From the NCBI GenBank assembly GCA_001314905.1, contig LJZT01000003.1, forward strand, positions 4,392-68,391: a stretch of DNA of 64,000 nucleotides, read 5' to 3'. The first letter of the stretch is position 1, and each line of letters opens with the position of its first letter. Of this stretch, positions 62,748 through 64,000 are shown one piece after another. The DNA comes from Phormidium sp. OSCR (GTDB lineage Bacteria > Cyanobacteriota > Cyanobacteriia > Cyanobacteriales > Geitlerinemataceae). Below the pieces are notes generated by a model. That model did not search any database. It was not told the DNA's origin and saw only the letters and a list, made by a program, of their open reading frames with translations. The position numbers were made by a program, and so were the translations under genes.

Positions 62748-63557
62748 ATGACTAAGGGGCAAACTGCGCGACTTGTTGAAGTCTTTTCCGCCATTCAGGG
62801 AGAAGGCGCAAATATCGGCACTCGGCAAATTTTTATCCGTTTCGCCCTCTGTGATTTACGCTGTCTCTACTGTGATAGCGCCCATACCTGGCACGCTCCG
62901 GCTCGTTGTCGCATTGAACGCACACCGGGATTACGGGATTTTGATGAGTATGATAATCCGATTACCGTCGAGGTGTTGGCCGCTTGGGTTGAACGCCAAA
63001 ATCGACCGGGGCTGCATGACAGTCTTAGTTTGACGGGAGGAGAACCCCTCTTACACGCCCCGTTTCTGGCGGAGTTTTTGCCGGAAGTCCGCCGACGCAC
63101 CCGACTACCAGTTTACTTAGAGACTGGGGGACACCGTCCCGATAAATTAGAGCCAATTCTCCCCTATTTAGATTTGGTGGGGATGGATATTAAGTTACCC
63201 AGTACCAGTGGGGAAACTTGGTGGGAGGAACATGAGTTGTTTTTGAGACAATGTCATGAGGCTGGGGTGTCGGTGTTTGTCAAAACCATTGTCTGCGATC
63301 GCACCCCCGCCCAAGAACTCGAACGAGTGGCTCATTTGGTATCCCGAGTTAGCCCCGATACCCCCATTTATCTACAACCGGTGACTCCCCTGAATGGGGT
63401 TCTGCGAGCCACCAATGAAGCCTTACGCCGGGATTCGTTTCGTGATGCTGTTGTGCCTGATCCTGAGCAGGTTTTGGCTTGGCAAACGATGATGAAACGC
63501 ACGATTCGGCAGGTTCGAGTGGTTCCCCAAACTCATAAAATGATTGGGCAGTTGTAG
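62748..63557 (+). CDS. queE: 7-carboxy-7-deazaguanine synthase
   Basis: 269 residues from ATG 62748; GGGAGGTGG just upstream fits this start better than GTG 62742. The substrate-binding VEVFSAIQGEGANIGTRQIF precedes the radical SAM motif CDLRCLYC (CxxxCxxC). LTGGEPLLH binds SAM. It makes CDG from carboxytetrahydropterin on the route to queuosine. No other que genes are adjacent. Confidence 0.93.
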   Translation: MTKGQTARLVEVFSAIQGEGANIGTRQIFIRFALCDLRCLYCDSAHTWHAPARCRIERTPGLRDFDEYDNPITVEVLAAWVERQNRPGLHDSLSLTGGEPLLHAPFLAEFLPEVRRRTRLPVYLETGGHRPDKLEPILPYLDLVGMDIKLPSTSGETWWEEHELFLRQCHEAGVSVFVKTIVCDRTPAQELERVAHLVSRVSPDTPIYLQPVTPLNGVLRATNEALRRDSFRDAVVPDPEQVLAWQTMMKRTIRQVRVVPQTHKMIGQL

Positions 63558-63565
63558 GGGGAATA

Positions 63566-63609
63566 GGGAACAGGGAACTTCGGAACTGGGAACAGGGAAC
63601 TTCGGAACT
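63566..63609. repeat. Perfect 22-bp tandem duplication
   Basis: GGGAACAGGGAACTTCGGAA plus CT is repeated exactly at 63566-63587 and 63588-63609, with a partial third unit. Its complement resembles the sequence leading into the TTCCCTA array at 28949-28966. Confidence 0.9.
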
Positions 63610-63626
63610 TCGGAACAGTCGGGTAG

Positions 63627-63691
63627 GGTGCGTTCCGGCTTCATCACGTTTTTGGGCTCAACCAACCCGGCCAAAACTGCCGGAACGCACC
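63627..63691. repeat. 13-bp inverted repeat element, 65 bp
   Basis: GGTGCGTTCCGGC at 63627-63639 pairs perfectly with 63679-63691 across 39 bases. Similar GGTGCGTT/AACGCACC elements are scattered in many cyanobacteria. No open frame of note lies inside. Confidence 0.75.
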
Positions 63692-63735
63692 ATTTTGAGG
63701 CAAGAGGGGGAGGATGTGGGGCCTATTGTGGACGG

Positions 63736-64000
63736 TTAATTGCCATTGAGACTGCGCCGGGCCTGTTGTAAGTCCCGGTTGGCTGCGGTTATATGGGTTC
63801 GGGCTAATTCTCCGGCCAGGGTTTGTGAGGGAATTAGGTGTAGGCGATCGATGGCGGCTTGCCAATCTTCTAGGGCCGCTTCAGCACCTTGGTAGGTTGT
63901 GGCCTCTCGGTATTGCGATCGCGCGGCCTGGAGTTCCCCTAAGACCTCCTCTAAGGTATCATGAGCATTCTTTTCTTGAAATATCACCACATCCATGCGC
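63736..64000 (-). CDS. Small helical protein, possibly partial at the window edge
   Basis: 86 residues from ATG 63996, but the frame is open to the edge, so the true start may lie outside. Sequence (DTLEEVLGELQAARSQYREA, LARTHITAANRDLQQARR) suggests a helical bundle or coiled coil. No family is recognised. Confidence 0.5.
   Translation of the reverse strand, partial: RMDVVIFQEKNAHDTLEEVLGELQAARSQYREATTYQGAEAALEDWQAAIDRLHLIPSQTLAGELARTHITAANRDLQQARRSLNGN

Overview
The window comes from a cyanobacterium, probably a filamentous one (inference). Direct support is the very frequent octamer GCGATCGC (HIP1) plus oxygenic photosynthesis genes: psbV, a psbV2-type cytochrome, a Rieske protein petC, a CRR6-like NDH-1 assembly factor and a plastid-type phytol/polyprenol kinase. 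Gene order is mostly short, mixed-strand transcription units.

Layout. 1-3.6 kb: end of a CHAT-domain protease gene and a secreted orthocaspase, separated by tandem palindromic repeats. 3.7-9 kb: single-Cys peroxiredoxin, a 902-residue protein with a duplicated Ig/SH3-like half and a C39-like peptidase end, petC and a membrane protein. 9-12.8 kb: a secreted-protein gene broken at a G8 tract, ddl, a GNAT, a phosphoribosyltransferase and a VOC protein. 12.8-16.8 kb: YqiJ-like protein plus flotillin, then a GT9 glycosyltransferase. 17-26.5 kb: CRR6, a PerR/FurC-like regulator, a lone OppC permease, a peptidase C15-like protein, a peroxiredoxin-2OG oxygenase fusion, a two-component pair, a lipase-like hydrolase, a polyprenol/phytol kinase, yidD and a DUF4079 protein. 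26.5-32 kb: SLH protein, DUF3172 protein, tRNA-Ser, class-A beta-lactamase-like protein, NlpC/P60 endopeptidase and sdhB.

32.4-40.1 kb is one CRISPR array with 102 repeats by manual count and 101 spacers. No cas gene lies in the window. A sigma70-like promoter on its left side and the ACGGAAAC 3' end of the repeat suggest rightward transcription. The long open frames crossing the array in several frames are artefacts of a stop-free repeat.

40.2-64 kb: two unknown genes, an FAD oxidoreductase fused to six SLH motifs, tRNA-Arg, a PAS-GGDEF-EAL protein, murA, an M48 protease whose stop codon lies inside a tRNA-Leu gene, an exopolysaccharide set (EpsI-like exosortase partner, Wza-like exporter, Wzc-like co-polymerase/kinase), psbV and psbV2 separated by an intrinsic terminator, accD, prepilin peptidase, an NmrA/Ycf39-like protein, a polysaccharide deacetylase, DAHP synthase and queE. 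Short heptameric repeats and inverted repeats recur between genes.

Most genes are housekeeping or envelope genes. The parts most worth follow-up are the CHAT/orthocaspase pair, the peroxiredoxin-oxygenase fusion, the FAD-SLH fusion, the large orphan CRISPR array, the homopolymer frameshift and the protease/tRNA overlap. No complete, clearly new multi-gene system could be demonstrated from sequence alone.
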